DNA of 15,958 nt from an uncultured Ilumatobacter sp. (GCA_938049325.1 CALICC010000335.1:1-15958), one strand, 5' to 3'; shown: positions 7,418-15,210, numbered from the stretch's first letter. Numbers and translations: made by a program. Notes: generated from the sequence alone by a model not told the origin.

Positions 7418-8829
7418 TGCCTTCCACACGTTCCGTCATCTCACTCTTCGTTGCCGCGCTGATCGGCACACTGGCGCTCGCTGTTCCCACCGGAACGACC
7501 GAAGCGCACTCCGGTACGCAGAGCTACGTGTACTTGGAGATCTATGACGATGCGATCTTCGGTCGTGTCGAATATCCGATCACCGATCTCAATCGCGTGG
7601 TGGGGTTCGACGTCGACGAAGACGACATCGATGCGGCCCTGACCGACCTGGAGGCCCAGCGCGAACGGTTGGTCGAGTACACCAGCGAGCACCTCACGCT
7701 GTACCCGACCGACGGTGCACCTGGAGACTGGACGTTCGAGTTCACCGAGGTCAGCACGCTCGAGGAGTCGTCGGGCAACTACGGGATTCTCAGCTTCGAG
7801 ATCGAACAGCGCTTCGATCCCACCCCGCGAGTGTTCAACATCGACTATGACGGCATCATCGAAGGAGACGGTGACCGCGACGCGTTCCTGCTGATCGCCA
7901 CCGACTTCGGCAGCGGCACGTTCAACAACGAGGCCGGCACGTTCTTGCGTTTCACCTCCGGAACGACGTCGCAAGTCGTCGATCTCGACGATTCGTCGTT
8001 CTGGAAGGGCGTGCGCGGCACGATCGGACTCGGCGTCGAACACATCCGGATCGGCACCGACCACATCCTCTTCGTCATGGCGCTGGTGCTGCCCGCCGCG
8101 ATGGTGTTCACCCGTCGACGCACCGACGATTCCGCCGACGAGCCACGCGGCGTCTGGGAGCCCTCCGCGAGCTTCACGTCGTCACTGTGGCGGGTCCTCA
8201 AGATCGTCACGATGTTCACGGTCGCCCACTCGATCACGCTGGCGATCGGCGGCTTCGAAGTGCTCGAACTGTCTCCTCGACTCGTCGAATCGATCATCGC
8301 CATCTCGATCGCGATCGCGGCGCTGCACAACATCCGACCCATCTGGGCCAACAAGGAATGGATGATGGCTTTCGGCTTCGGACTCTTCCACGGCTTCGGG
8401 TTCGCGGGCCTGCTGAGCGAACTCGGGCTGACACGCAGCAATCGTTTCGTCTCGCTGCTGGGCTTCAACATCGGCGTGGAGATCGGACAGGCCGCGATCA
8501 TCTTGATGATCTTCCCGATTCTCTTCTTGATGCGCCGCACTCGCGCGTTCGTCCCACTCATGAACATCGGGTCGGTCGTGCTTGCACTCGTCGCACTGGC
8601 GTGGGCGACCGAGCGCATCTTCGACTACGACACCGACGTCAACGCACTGGTTGATCCCGTCTTGCGTTGGCCGCGCTCGGCCCTCGTGCTGCTGGCGGTA
8701 CTCGCGTGTGCCGCAGGGCTCTACGCCTATGATCGGTCGCGTGGGGCGCTGCGCCCGGTTGTCGCTGCGGAATCCGACGATCCGCCGGCGGCCGCCGACG
8801 ACCGCGCCGACGAACTCATCGACGCGTAG
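7417..8829 (+). CDS. HupE/UreJ_2-type polytopic membrane protein
   Basis: A 470-residue exported and membrane protein. Residues 1 to about 30 are a signal peptide ending near TEAHS. Residues 30 to about 200 form an acidic extracytoplasmic region. From about 195 a membrane module carries the family's histidine pattern: GVEHIRIGTDHILFV (H209, H216), TVAHSITLAIGG (H271), FGFGLFHGFGFAG (H325), then FNIGVEIGQAA. Six or seven membrane spans and an acidic cytoplasmic or external tail are likely. HupE and UreJ proper are nickel permeases of hydrogenase and urease loci; the longer group seen here has no settled function, so metal transport is only inferred. No hydrogenase or urease gene is visible. 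The ATG overlaps the dehydrogenase stop by one base (TGATG), so it is probably cotranscribed with the oxygenase and dehydrogenase; whether it serves them is unknown. Confidence 0.82.
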   Translation: MPSTRSVISLFVAALIGTLALAVPTGTTEAHSGTQSYVYLEIYDDAIFGRVEYPITDLNRVVGFDVDEDDIDAALTDLEAQRERLVEYTSEHLTLYPTDGAPGDWTFEFTEVSTLEESSGNYGILSFEIEQRFDPTPRVFNIDYDGIIEGDGDRDAFLLIATDFGSGTFNNEAGTFLRFTSGTTSQVVDLDDSSFWKGVRGTIGLGVEHIRIGTDHILFVMALVLPAAMVFTRRRTDDSADEPRGVWEPSASFTSSLWRVLKIVTMFTVAHSITLAIGGFEVLELSPRLVESIIAISIAIAALHNIRPIWANKEWMMAFGFGLFHGFGFAGLLSELGLTRSNRFVSLLGFNIGVEIGQAAIILMIFPILFLMRRTRAFVPLMNIGSVVLALVALAWATERIFDYDTDVNALVDPVLRWPRSALVLLAVLACAAGLYAYDRSRGALRPVVAAESDDPPAAADDRADELIDA

Positions 8830-8854
8830 CCCGCACCACACCCTGGGCGTCGGC

Positions 8855-8874
8855 CGCGAACACTATCGTTCGCG
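8855..8874. repeat. Perfect inverted repeat, candidate operator or hairpin
   Basis: CGCGAAC-ACTATC-GTTCGCG has two perfect 7-bp arms around a 6-bp centre. It fills the 48-bp gap between two plus-strand genes, ends 3 bp before the next ATG and covers the possible -10 box TATCGT. It could be a repressor site, or an mRNA hairpin if the upstream transcript reads through. The arm spacing (GAAC-N6-GTTC) does not match the actinobacterial LexA box (N4). Confidence 0.5.
8864..8869 (+). promoter_or_regulatory. Possible -10 box of a leaderless promoter
   Basis: TATCGT fits TAnnnT and lies 8 nt before the ATG at 8878. That spacing would put the transcription start at the ATG itself. No clear -35 is visible and no Shine-Dalgarno precedes the gene, which agrees with a leaderless start but does not prove it. 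Confidence 0.3.
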
Positions 8875-8877
8875 CCG

Positions 8878-10704
8878 ATGGCAACTCGATGGGCGACGCT
8901 CCTGTGGCTCGCCGTGGCGACGTTGCTCGGGTGGTCACTCTTCGACCACCTGCCGTACGCCGATCTCGACCGGAGTTGGGCACTCGGGCTGCACCTCGCG
9001 CATCTCGATGGCTACGGGTTCGGCGGCGACGTCGTGTTCAACTACGGCCCGCTGGGGTTCGTCGCTCGACCGATGGCGGGCACCGGGTCGCTCTACGCCA
9101 TCGGTGTCATCGCCACGCTGCTCCTCACCGTCGTGGCGGCGTGGCTCGTGTTCTCGACGCTCGAGATGCTCGGCGTCGCGCTGCATGCACGCGGAGCCGC
9201 AACCGCTCTCGTGCTGCTCGTCGCCCCGGCGGAGAACCTGCTCGTCGAGTTGCTCCTGGTGCTCGGCGCCGTCTGGCTGGTCACGCACCTCCGCAGACGC
9301 GGGCCACCAATGCCCTCGACGTTCGCCGCTCTCGGTGTTGGCGTGGTCGTGCTCAGCCTCATCAAGGTGTCCGTGGCTCCACCCGGGCTGCTCGTGGTCG
9401 GCATCGCCGCCGCTGTCTGCGGGCTCCGTCATGTGCAAGCCGCCGTCATCGGAGCGGTCCTGAGCGGCCTCGGAGTCTGGGTGGTTGCAGGTCAGCGACT
9501 CGGTGACATCCCGGCGTGGGTGCGCGGCGTCGCGGATGTCGCCAGCGGTCACGTGTCGGCCATGAACACCGACGATCCTTCTCGACGGTGGGAGTACATC
9601 GCGGTCGCCGTGATCGCCATCGTCGTGGTCGGACTGGTCGCCGATCGCCGCACGCGAGAACAGCTCCGCGAGCGCGACGTCGCTGCCGTGCTGACGGTCG
9701 TCGTCGGGCTCCTGATCGGCTGGTTCGTCGTGCGCCAGGGCTTCACTCGCCACGGCGCTCGGACTCGGCTGGTCTTCTTCACCGCGTCCTGGATGGTCGC
9801 AGCGTGGTCCCCGTGGAGTCGGATCGAGCGGAGGCGGCGGACGGGGCTCGCGCTCGCTGTCGCCGGATCAAGCCTGGCGTTTGTTCTGGCTGCCGGGTCA
9901 CTCACTCGTCTGGTCAATCCGGTGACCCCGCTCGACGACGTCCGCGAGAGCGCCCGCCTCGTCGTCTCCAGCGGCTACCGCGAGACACAAGTAGCTGAAG
10001 CTCGATCCGCCGCGCAGGCCGCGTACGCGATCCCGGACTCCATGCTGGCGACCATCGGGTCGCAGCCCGTGCTGGTCGAGCCGATCGAGATCGGGGCCGC
10101 CTGGGCCTACGACCTGACGTGGACGCCGATGGTGACGCTGCAGCGCTACATCTCCTACACCGACGAACTCGACCGTCGGAACGCAGCGGTACTGACGGCG
10201 CGCGAAGCTCCGCCATTCGTGTTGCGGCAACGCTTCATGGTGATCGATGGCCGGTACGCCCCGGGTGAGAGCCCTCGGTTCAACCAGGCGCTGCTGTGCG
10301 AGTACGACGTGATCGAAACGGGCGAACGCTGGGACCTGCTGCGACGGGTCGAGCGGCGTTGCGGCGAACCGAGGACACTCTCGTCGGTCGAGCTTGGCGT
10401 GGACGGCGAGGTTGCCGTCCCGGCCCCTTCCGATGGCCACGCACTGCTGGTGTCGATCGACTTCGAGCGTGGGCTGGTCGACCGCCTTGCGTCCGTGCTA
10501 CTGAAACCGATCATCAACCCGAACATGACGGTGAACGGGCAGCCGTTCCGAACACTGCCAGCAACGTCGACCACTCCGGCGCTGCTGAGCGTGCCGCCCG
10601 AACTCGGTTGGGACATCGGCACCGGGCTGGTTCCCGACGTGACGACGATCGGCACCGACACGCCCGCTCTGATCACGTTCTCGGAGATGCCCGTCTCCAC
10701 GTAG
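8878..10704 (+). CDS. Polytopic membrane protein with large C-terminal extracytoplasmic domain, function unknown
   Basis: A 608-residue protein I cannot place in a named family. Residues 1 to about 350 contain roughly nine or ten hydrophobic spans (for example 5-20, 75-95, 240-258, 270-290 and 325-345). After the first span comes a loop with several acidic residues and the segment FNYGPLGFVARP. The last 260 residues are soluble-looking and presumably outside the cell, with two Cys (in LLCEYD and RRCGEP) that could form a disulfide. An acidic first loop after span 1 with a soluble C-terminal domain recalls GT-C glycosyltransferases of cell-wall or glycan assembly, but I see no diagnostic motif. 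It starts 48 bp after the HupE-like gene and ends 38 bp before a convergent methyltransferase gene. It could be cotranscribed or have its own promoter. Confidence 0.75.
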   Translation: MATRWATLLWLAVATLLGWSLFDHLPYADLDRSWALGLHLAHLDGYGFGGDVVFNYGPLGFVARPMAGTGSLYAIGVIATLLLTVVAAWLVFSTLEMLGVALHARGAATALVLLVAPAENLLVELLLVLGAVWLVTHLRRRGPPMPSTFAALGVGVVVLSLIKVSVAPPGLLVVGIAAAVCGLRHVQAAVIGAVLSGLGVWVVAGQRLGDIPAWVRGVADVASGHVSAMNTDDPSRRWEYIAVAVIAIVVVGLVADRRTREQLRERDVAAVLTVVVGLLIGWFVVRQGFTRHGARTRLVFFTASWMVAAWSPWSRIERRRRTGLALAVAGSSLAFVLAAGSLTRLVNPVTPLDDVRESARLVVSSGYRETQVAEARSAAQAAYAIPDSMLATIGSQPVLVEPIEIGAAWAYDLTWTPMVTLQRYISYTDELDRRNAAVLTAREAPPFVLRQRFMVIDGRYAPGESPRFNQALLCEYDVIETGERWDLLRRVERRCGEPRTLSSVELGVDGEVAVPAPSDGHALLVSIDFERGLVDRLASVLLKPIINPNMTVNGQPFRTLPATSTTPALLSVPPELGWDIGTGLVPDVTTIGTDTPALITFSEMPVST

Positions 10705-10742
10705 GGACCCGTCGGTCGTGGTGCTCAGCCGACCGTCACCGG

Positions 10743-11558
10743 TCAGGACGTGCCGAACGACATTGCCGAGGACGCGTCACCCGGCCATCGCAGAACCGTG
10801 TGCACGGCGGCCCAGTCGGGTTCGTGGAGCGCGAGGAACTCGGCGACCTCATCGGCTCGGTCGTTGCCAAGGCACAACCGACGCAGTGTCGACGGTACGC
10901 GGGTCGCGGGGTCTGCGGTGTTGCGTGCCAGCGGAGGACGCGGCATCTCCCACCGTTCGGGGCTGATGCCCATCTCCTCCAGGACTTCGACGAGATCGTC
11001 GCTGGTCGGGCCGTCAGGCCGTTCGATGTTCCAAAAGCGGTGCCACGCGTTGTTCCAGGCGGTCATCGGGTGCACCGTGGGTAGCACCAGCACAACAGCG
11101 AGTCGAGCTCGCCCGGTGAGCGCACCGAGAAACGGCTCGATCTCAGCGACGTTGTACGCCACGTGATGACACACGACCACGTCCGCGATCGACGCCTCCA
11201 ACACCACCTCGGGCCACGCACCCTGGATTGTGCTCGAACGAGCGCCGGCCTCGGCTGCCGCGGTGGTGAACGCGGCGAGCATCGCTGGATCCTGATCGAC
11301 GCCGATCACGCGAGCCGCCGGCGGCACCAACGACATCGCGGCGCGCCCGCCGCCACATCCGACGTCGAGCACCGAGCCGCCCTCTTTGGGCAGCACCGTG
11401 CGCGCTACCTCGGCCGACAGCACCGAGCGGTCGAGCGTGTCGTCGACGACGAACGACGCCGTCTCGTGCGCCCACGGCGACTGCGGCGCCTGGTCGAGAA
11501 TGTGTTGGGGAATCGCCCACGCCGCCAGTTGTTCGGCCCATCGCTCGGCGGCCGTCAT
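10743..11558 (-). CDS. Class I SAM-dependent methyltransferase
   Basis: A 271-residue protein with the Rossmann-fold SAM signature: motif I VLDVGCGGGRA at 63-73, the acidic ribose-binding residue in VIGVDQDP at about 85-92, and a motif IV-like ADVVVCHHVAYNV near 125-137. Helical N-terminal and C-terminal caps presumably bind the substrate, which I cannot deduce. It lies 28 nt downstream of the P450 gene on the same strand and is probably the last gene of the ferredoxin-P450-methyltransferase operon, so O-, N- or C-methylation of a hydroxylated small molecule is an attractive but unproved role. The ATG at 11558 has only a weak purine stretch before it. The neighbouring plus-strand membrane protein gene converges on it with a 38-bp gap. 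Confidence 0.85.
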   Translation of the reverse strand: MTAAERWAEQLAAWAIPQHILDQAPQSPWAHETASFVVDDTLDRSVLSAEVARTVLPKEGGSVLDVGCGGGRAAMSLVPPAARVIGVDQDPAMLAAFTTAAAEAGARSSTIQGAWPEVVLEASIADVVVCHHVAYNVAEIEPFLGALTGRARLAVVLVLPTVHPMTAWNNAWHRFWNIERPDGPTSDDLVEVLEEMGISPERWEMPRPPLARNTADPATRVPSTLRRLCLGNDRADEVAEFLALHEPDWAAVHTVLRWPGDASSAMSFGTS

Positions 11559-11586
11559 CTCACACCCAGAGATCTGTCAGCCCAGA

Positions 11587-12930
11587 TCAGTCGGCAAGGA
11601 TGCGGACCGGCAACACTCGCGGGCCGCGGATCTGACCGACAGACCACGTGACGTCACCTGCCAGTTCGAAGTTCGGGAACCGAGCAACGAACTCTTCGAT
11701 CGCGACACGCAGCTCGAGTCGAGCGAGGTTCGAGCCCAGGCATCGGTGAATGCCCAGACCAAACGCCGCGTGGCGGTTCTGCTCGCGGTCGATGACGAAC
11801 TTGTCAGGGTCCTCGAACTGTTTCGGGTCGTGGTTGGCCGCCGGGAATGGCAGGAGGACCCAGTCGTCCTTCTTCATCGGACAACCGTGGAAGTCGTTGT
11901 CCTTGGCAACCATGCGCGCCATCGTGACGGGCGCGTAGGCACGCAGGAACTCTTCGACGGCGAACGTCATGACCTCCGGATCGTCTTGGAGACGCTTGCG
12001 GTCGTCGGGACTCTGCGCCAGGTGCCACAGCGACGAGCCGATCGCCGACCACGTGGTGTCGATCCCGGCAACGAGCAGGAGCACGATCGCGCCGCCAACA
12101 ATGTCGTCGGACAGCTTCTCACCGTTGAGTTCCTGGTTCATCAGGTAGCTCGTGAGGTCATCACGCGGATTCTCGCGGTGGTCGTCGATCTGTGCGCCGA
12201 TGTAGTGGCCCAGATCGTCGAGACCGTCGCGAGTTCCTGGCTCTTCGTTGATGCGCTCGAGCGCGTCGTGAACGAACTTGCGGAAGAGCGCTTCGTCCTT
12301 CTCGGGGAACCCGAGCATCCGGCCGATCACGTTGACCGGGATGTGCTGTGCGTACTGCACCGCTGCGTCAACAACGGACTCGCCCGGCGTGATCTCGCCC
12401 ATGTCGTCGAGCAGGCGACGGCACAGGATCCGAACTTCTTCTTCCCACGGTTCGATCTGCTTGGGCGCGAACGGCGGCAACAGCATGCGGCGCGCCTGGC
12501 CGTGGAAGGGCGGGTCACTCGAGATCGGGGGCACGCCACCGATCGGGGCGGGCATCGCCATGTCGCCGGGGCGACCCACGCTCACAACAACAGACCGGCT
12601 CGTGAAGTTCTCGGTGTCGTACGCAATCTCATGCACGGTGTCGTGGGTGATCGGGATCCACATGCCGCCATAGCGATCGGAATGCGCGACCGGGCAACCG
12701 TCCTCGCGCAGCTGCTTCCACACCTTGGGAGCGTTCGGGTTGTAGTCGGGGTCGGCGTGGTCGAAGTCGGTGGCGAAGTCGCTCACCGGGCCGTAGTCAT
12801 CAGGGTTGTACGGCACTCGCTGCCACACATCGGTACCTTCGGGCGAATCTCCGAAGATCGGGTCACGATCGCCGAAGCCGCGGTTCGCGACCTCGGGTTC
12901 GGCTTGTTCGTTCTTTGCCACATCGGTCAT
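11587..12930 (-). CDS. Cytochrome P450
   Basis: A 447-residue soluble bacterial P450 that would insert one oxygen atom from O2 using electrons from a ferredoxin. Motifs: I-helix oxygen-binding AGIDTT at 288-293, K-helix ExxR E327/R330 in EEFLR, and the heme loop FGLGIHRCLG at 390-399 with proximal ligand Cys397. The first 60 or so residues form a charged, Pro/Asp-rich extension longer than in P450cam-type enzymes. The ferredoxin gene ends 3 nt upstream and supplies the likely redox partner; a ferredoxin reductase is not visible. A methyltransferase gene follows after 28 nt. The ATG at 12930 is supported by AGGAG 9 nt upstream, inside the ferredoxin gene. The substrate cannot be read from the sequence; fatty-acid, terpenoid or peptide tailoring are all possible. 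Confidence 0.95.
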   Translation of the reverse strand: MTDVAKNEQAEPEVANRGFGDRDPIFGDSPEGTDVWQRVPYNPDDYGPVSDFATDFDHADPDYNPNAPKVWKQLREDGCPVAHSDRYGGMWIPITHDTVHEIAYDTENFTSRSVVVSVGRPGDMAMPAPIGGVPPISSDPPFHGQARRMLLPPFAPKQIEPWEEEVRILCRRLLDDMGEITPGESVVDAAVQYAQHIPVNVIGRMLGFPEKDEALFRKFVHDALERINEEPGTRDGLDDLGHYIGAQIDDHRENPRDDLTSYLMNQELNGEKLSDDIVGGAIVLLLVAGIDTTWSAIGSSLWHLAQSPDDRKRLQDDPEVMTFAVEEFLRAYAPVTMARMVAKDNDFHGCPMKKDDWVLLPFPAANHDPKQFEDPDKFVIDREQNRHAAFGLGIHRCLGSNLARLELRVAIEEFVARFPNFELAGDVTWSVGQIRGPRVLPVRILAD

Positions 12931-12933
12931 TGT

Positions 12934-13134
12934 TCAGGACTCCTGGGTGAGGGTGATGGCGTACTCGGGGCAGTTCGACGCAGCGAGGCGAGCTTTGTCG
13001 TGGAGTTCGGCGGGCACCTCACCGTCGACCAGCAGGACCGCTTGGCCGTAGTCGTCGACGTCGAACAACTCGGGCGCGAGGCCGTAACAACGGTTGTGAC
13101 CCTGACACTTCTCAGCATCGAGATGGATTTGCAT
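12934..13134 (-). CDS. [3Fe-4S] ferredoxin with CxxHxxC motif
   Basis: A 66-residue P450-partner ferredoxin. The cluster ligands are Cys10, Cys16 and Cys55 (in NCPEYA). The position that is Cys in [4Fe-4S] ferredoxins is His13, giving C-x2-H-x2-C...CP, the pattern of many actinobacterial P450 ferredoxins with a [3Fe-4S] cluster. The acidic surface (DVDDYG, DGEVPAEL) suits docking to P450 and reductase. It is the first gene of its operon and is followed after 3 nt by the P450 start, so coexpression is near certain. The ATG at 13134 has a strong Shine-Dalgarno, and a palindrome lies about 95 bp upstream. Confidence 0.93.
   Translation of the reverse strand: MQIHLDAEKCQGHNRCYGLAPELFDVDDYGQAVLLVDGEVPAELHDKARLAASNCPEYAITLTQES
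12940..12944 (-). promoter_or_regulatory. Ribosome binding site for the P450 gene
   Basis: AGGAG on the minus strand, within the 3' end of the ferredoxin gene, 9 nt before the P450 ATG at 12930. It fixes that start and shows translation from the ferredoxin transcript. Confidence 0.6.
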
Positions 13135-13137
13135 CGG

Positions 13138-13146
13138 CTCTCCTCT
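13138..13146 (-). promoter_or_regulatory. Ribosome binding site for the ferredoxin gene
   Basis: AGAGGAGAG on the minus strand, with AGGAG ending 5 nt before the ATG at 13134. It is one of the few clear Shine-Dalgarno sites in the window and confirms the ferredoxin start. Confidence 0.7.
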
Positions 13147-13229
13147 GGCGTTCGCTCACAACGCCGCTTGTTGGTCAGGGTCGAGGTCGCCAGACTGCCT
13201 GTCGTGACGACCCTTGCCCGAACTTTTTC

Positions 13230-13240
13230 GAACAGTGTTC
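13230..13240. promoter_or_regulatory. Palindromic candidate operator GAACAGTGTTC
   Basis: A perfect 11-bp palindrome (five-base arms, one central base) in the 111-bp gap between the divergent ferredoxin and yaaA genes, preceded by an A/T-rich tract at 13221-13228. Size and form resemble TetR-family sites often found before P450 operons. It is not a LexA box, because GAAC and GTTC are 3 rather than 4 bases apart. No regulator gene is in the window. The rest of the gap shows no clear -10/-35 pair. Confidence 0.4.
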
Positions 13241-13245
13241 CAATC

Positions 13246-13944
13246 TTGCTACTTCCGCCGTCAGAAGGCAAGGCGACAGGAGGAAATGGCAGTGGTTGGA
13301 CAGCCGACTCCGGGTCGTTCGCTCGCTTGTCGGACCGACGGCAACAGGTGGTCGAGTCGCTCGCGGCAATGGGCGGCGGGACGGAGAAGCTGCTCGGCGT
13401 GAAGGGCGATCACCTGACACGAGCGCTCAGCGCGAACAGTTCGTTGCTGGGCGCAGCCACACTGCCGGCCTGGCGGCGATACACCGGCGTGGTCTGGGAC
13501 CACCTCGACCCGGCAACGTTGGCTGCCGCCGAGCGGCGTCGGATCATCGTCGTATCCGGTCTCTTGGGTTTGGTGCGAGCCGATGACCCGGTTCCCGACT
13601 ACCGACTCAAGATGGGAGCCAACCCGAAAGGCGTGGGCAAGCTGTCGACGTGGTGGCGCGATGACCTGTCCGATGCCCTCAATCGTCACGCCGCGGGGCG
13701 CACGGCGAAGCAGCCTCGCGTCGTGATCGACCTGCTCCCCAACGAACACCGCGCAGCGTGGGTTCCCGACGATCGGGTCACCGGCGTCTCGATCGAGTTC
13801 ATCGATCCGACCGGCAAGCCGGGAGGGCACTTCGCCAAAGCAGCCAAGGGAACGCTTGCGGCCGCGATCTTGCGCAACGGACTCGCCGCCGTCGATCGTT
13901 GGAAGGACGACCGGTTCGAACTCTCGGTCACCCCACTCAGCTGA
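13246..13944 (+). CDS. yaaA: YaaA family (UPF0246/DUF328) peroxide-stress protein
   Basis: A 232-residue protein if started at the TTG at 13246, giving MLLPPSEGK, the usual N-terminus of actinobacterial family members. Other conserved stretches are YTGVVWDHL, VSGLLGLVRADDPVPDYRLKMG, DLLPNEHRAAW and the C-terminal AKAAKGTLAAAIL. E. coli YaaA limits intracellular free iron under peroxide stress and has a DNA-binding-like fold; the same broad role is inferred here. The frame stays open far upstream (to 11386), but that part is antisense to the P450 and ferredoxin genes and is not believed. A GTG at 13204 is the only other nearby start; it would place the palindrome inside the gene and add 14 residues before the conserved start. 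No Shine-Dalgarno precedes either. The 3' end overlaps the convergent transporter gene by 8 bp. Confidence 0.82.
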   Translation: MLLPPSEGKATGGNGSGWTADSGSFARLSDRRQQVVESLAAMGGGTEKLLGVKGDHLTRALSANSSLLGAATLPAWRRYTGVVWDHLDPATLAAAERRRIIVVSGLLGLVRADDPVPDYRLKMGANPKGVGKLSTWWRDDLSDALNRHAAGRTAKQPRVVIDLLPNEHRAAWVPDDRVTGVSIEFIDPTGKPGGHFAKAAKGTLAAAILRNGLAAVDRWKDDRFELSVTPLS

Positions 13945-15151
13945 TCGTGCTTCGGTCACGGCGAGCGACGAGGCCGAACACGAGAGCTCCCGGCAACGTC
14001 ACCGCTGCCGTAGCGGCACCGACCGACAGCGTCGTCGCCGCGAGCGAACCCACCACCACCGGAGTGACCAGCATCGCGACGCGGGACCCGCCGGTCAGCG
14101 CTCCGAGGCCGGCACCCGGGCGACCCGGCAGCTTCGCGGCGTCGTCGTAGAGCTTCGGGAACTGGGTGGCCACGCCGAGGCCCGCACCGAGATACCCGAT
14201 CATCACCATCCACTCCACCGGCGCGAACGACGCGACGGCGAGCGCCACCAAGGTGAGCACGATCCCGATGTCGGCAACACGTCGCTGACCAAACCGGAGA
14301 ATCGCCGAGTCACCGCCGAATCGACCCACGGTCATGCCCAGAGTGAACGCGACATACGCAAGCCCAGCGGCACGCGCTCCGGCGTCAAAGTCATCGTTCA
14401 AACGGAAAGCAGCCCAGTCGCTGGACGTCAGCTCCATCGCAATCGAGGCGGCACCTGCGATCGCCAAGAACACCATCGGGCGGCGACCCTTGACTCGGCC
14501 AGGTGCTTCCGACGCGTCGCTGCCGCCATGTGATGCGTTCCCGGCCACCACGATCGGAGCAGCGTCAGCCACCGGTTCGTCGTCGCGCAACAGTCCCGAC
14601 CCGACGAACGCCACGACCACGAGTAACACCACAGCAACGACGAGCAGATGGATCCGCAACGACACGCCCGCACCTGCCAACTGCGACGCTCCCACCCCGC
14701 CGATCACGGTGCCCAGGCTCCACAAACCGTGCAGCCGATTCATCACCGGGGCACGACGCCTCCCACTGATCCACGAACCCTGCATGTTCATGGCGCTGTC
14801 GACCAGCACGTCGAACGTGTTGAGCGCTGCCAGTCCGACGACGAACACGATCGGCATCGTCGCCAGACCGACCACGGGAAGCGACACGCACATGGCCACG
14901 CCTGCAGCGATCAGCACGCGTCGCGTGCCCAGTCGTTCGATCGCACGACCGACCACGACACTGCCGAACAACCCCGACAGCGCGCCGGCTGCCAGGAGAA
15001 GACCCAGCGTTCCGGTGGTCACGTCGATTCGATCGCGCACCTCGGGCAACCGCGGGATGAACGACGCGAAGATGACGCCGTTCACGAAGAACTGCAACGC
15101 CACCGACGCGAGCGCGCGGCGGTCGGTTGGAGACAATCCGTCGTCGATCAT
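13937..15151 (-). CDS. Major facilitator superfamily (MFS) transporter
   Basis: A 404-residue inner-membrane protein with about 12 hydrophobic segments in two halves, split by a hydrophilic stretch near residues 185-220 (DDEPVADAAP to GRVKGRR). The MFS loop 2-3 signature is seen as GRAIERLGTRRV at 68-79. The start FFVNGVIFASFIPRLPEVRDRI resembles the YbjJ-like branch of sugar- or drug-type transporters. The substrate is unknown; export of a metabolite made by the neighbouring locus cannot be excluded but nothing in the sequence supports it. It lies 86 bp downstream of the DNA methyltransferase gene on the same strand, possibly behind a weak terminator, and overlaps yaaA tail to tail by 8 bp. 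Confidence 0.88.
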   Translation of the reverse strand: MIDDGLSPTDRRALASVALQFFVNGVIFASFIPRLPEVRDRIDVTTGTLGLLLAAGALSGLFGSVVVGRAIERLGTRRVLIAAGVAMCVSLPVVGLATMPIVFVVGLAALNTFDVLVDSAMNMQGSWISGRRRAPVMNRLHGLWSLGTVIGGVGASQLAGAGVSLRIHLLVVAVVLLVVVAFVGSGLLRDDEPVADAAPIVVAGNASHGGSDASEAPGRVKGRRPMVFLAIAGAASIAMELTSSDWAAFRLNDDFDAGARAAGLAYVAFTLGMTVGRFGGDSAILRFGQRRVADIGIVLTLVALAVASFAPVEWMVMIGYLGAGLGVATQFPKLYDDAAKLPGRPGAGLGALTGGSRVAMLVTPVVVGSLAATTLSVGAATAAVTLPGALVFGLVARRDRSTIS

Positions 15152-15210
15152 GAGCGCACGAACACTACGACCCCGAGCGACGGCGAGTCGTGCAGATGGC
15201 GCGCTGTGGG

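Noticed and set aside
10713..10735. Bidirectional terminator between the membrane protein and methyltransferase genes
   Set aside because: CGGTCG/CGACCG gives only a 6-bp stem with an 11-nt loop and no T-tract on either side, so it is too weak to call.
11386..13200. Very long plus-strand open frame running into yaaA (852 codons in total)
   Set aside because: It is antisense to well-supported P450 and ferredoxin genes with complete motifs. Only the last 232 codons show family conservation; the rest is a GC-rich shadow frame.
13228..13242. LexA (SOS) box before the ferredoxin gene
   Set aside because: TCGAAC and GTTC are separated by 3 bases instead of the 4 required by the actinobacterial consensus, and the outer arm does not match.
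13204..13245. GTG start for yaaA at 13204
   Set aside because: It has no Shine-Dalgarno, adds 14 residues before the conserved LLPPSEGK start and would make the palindrome coding. The TTG at 13246 fits the family better, although the choice is not certain.
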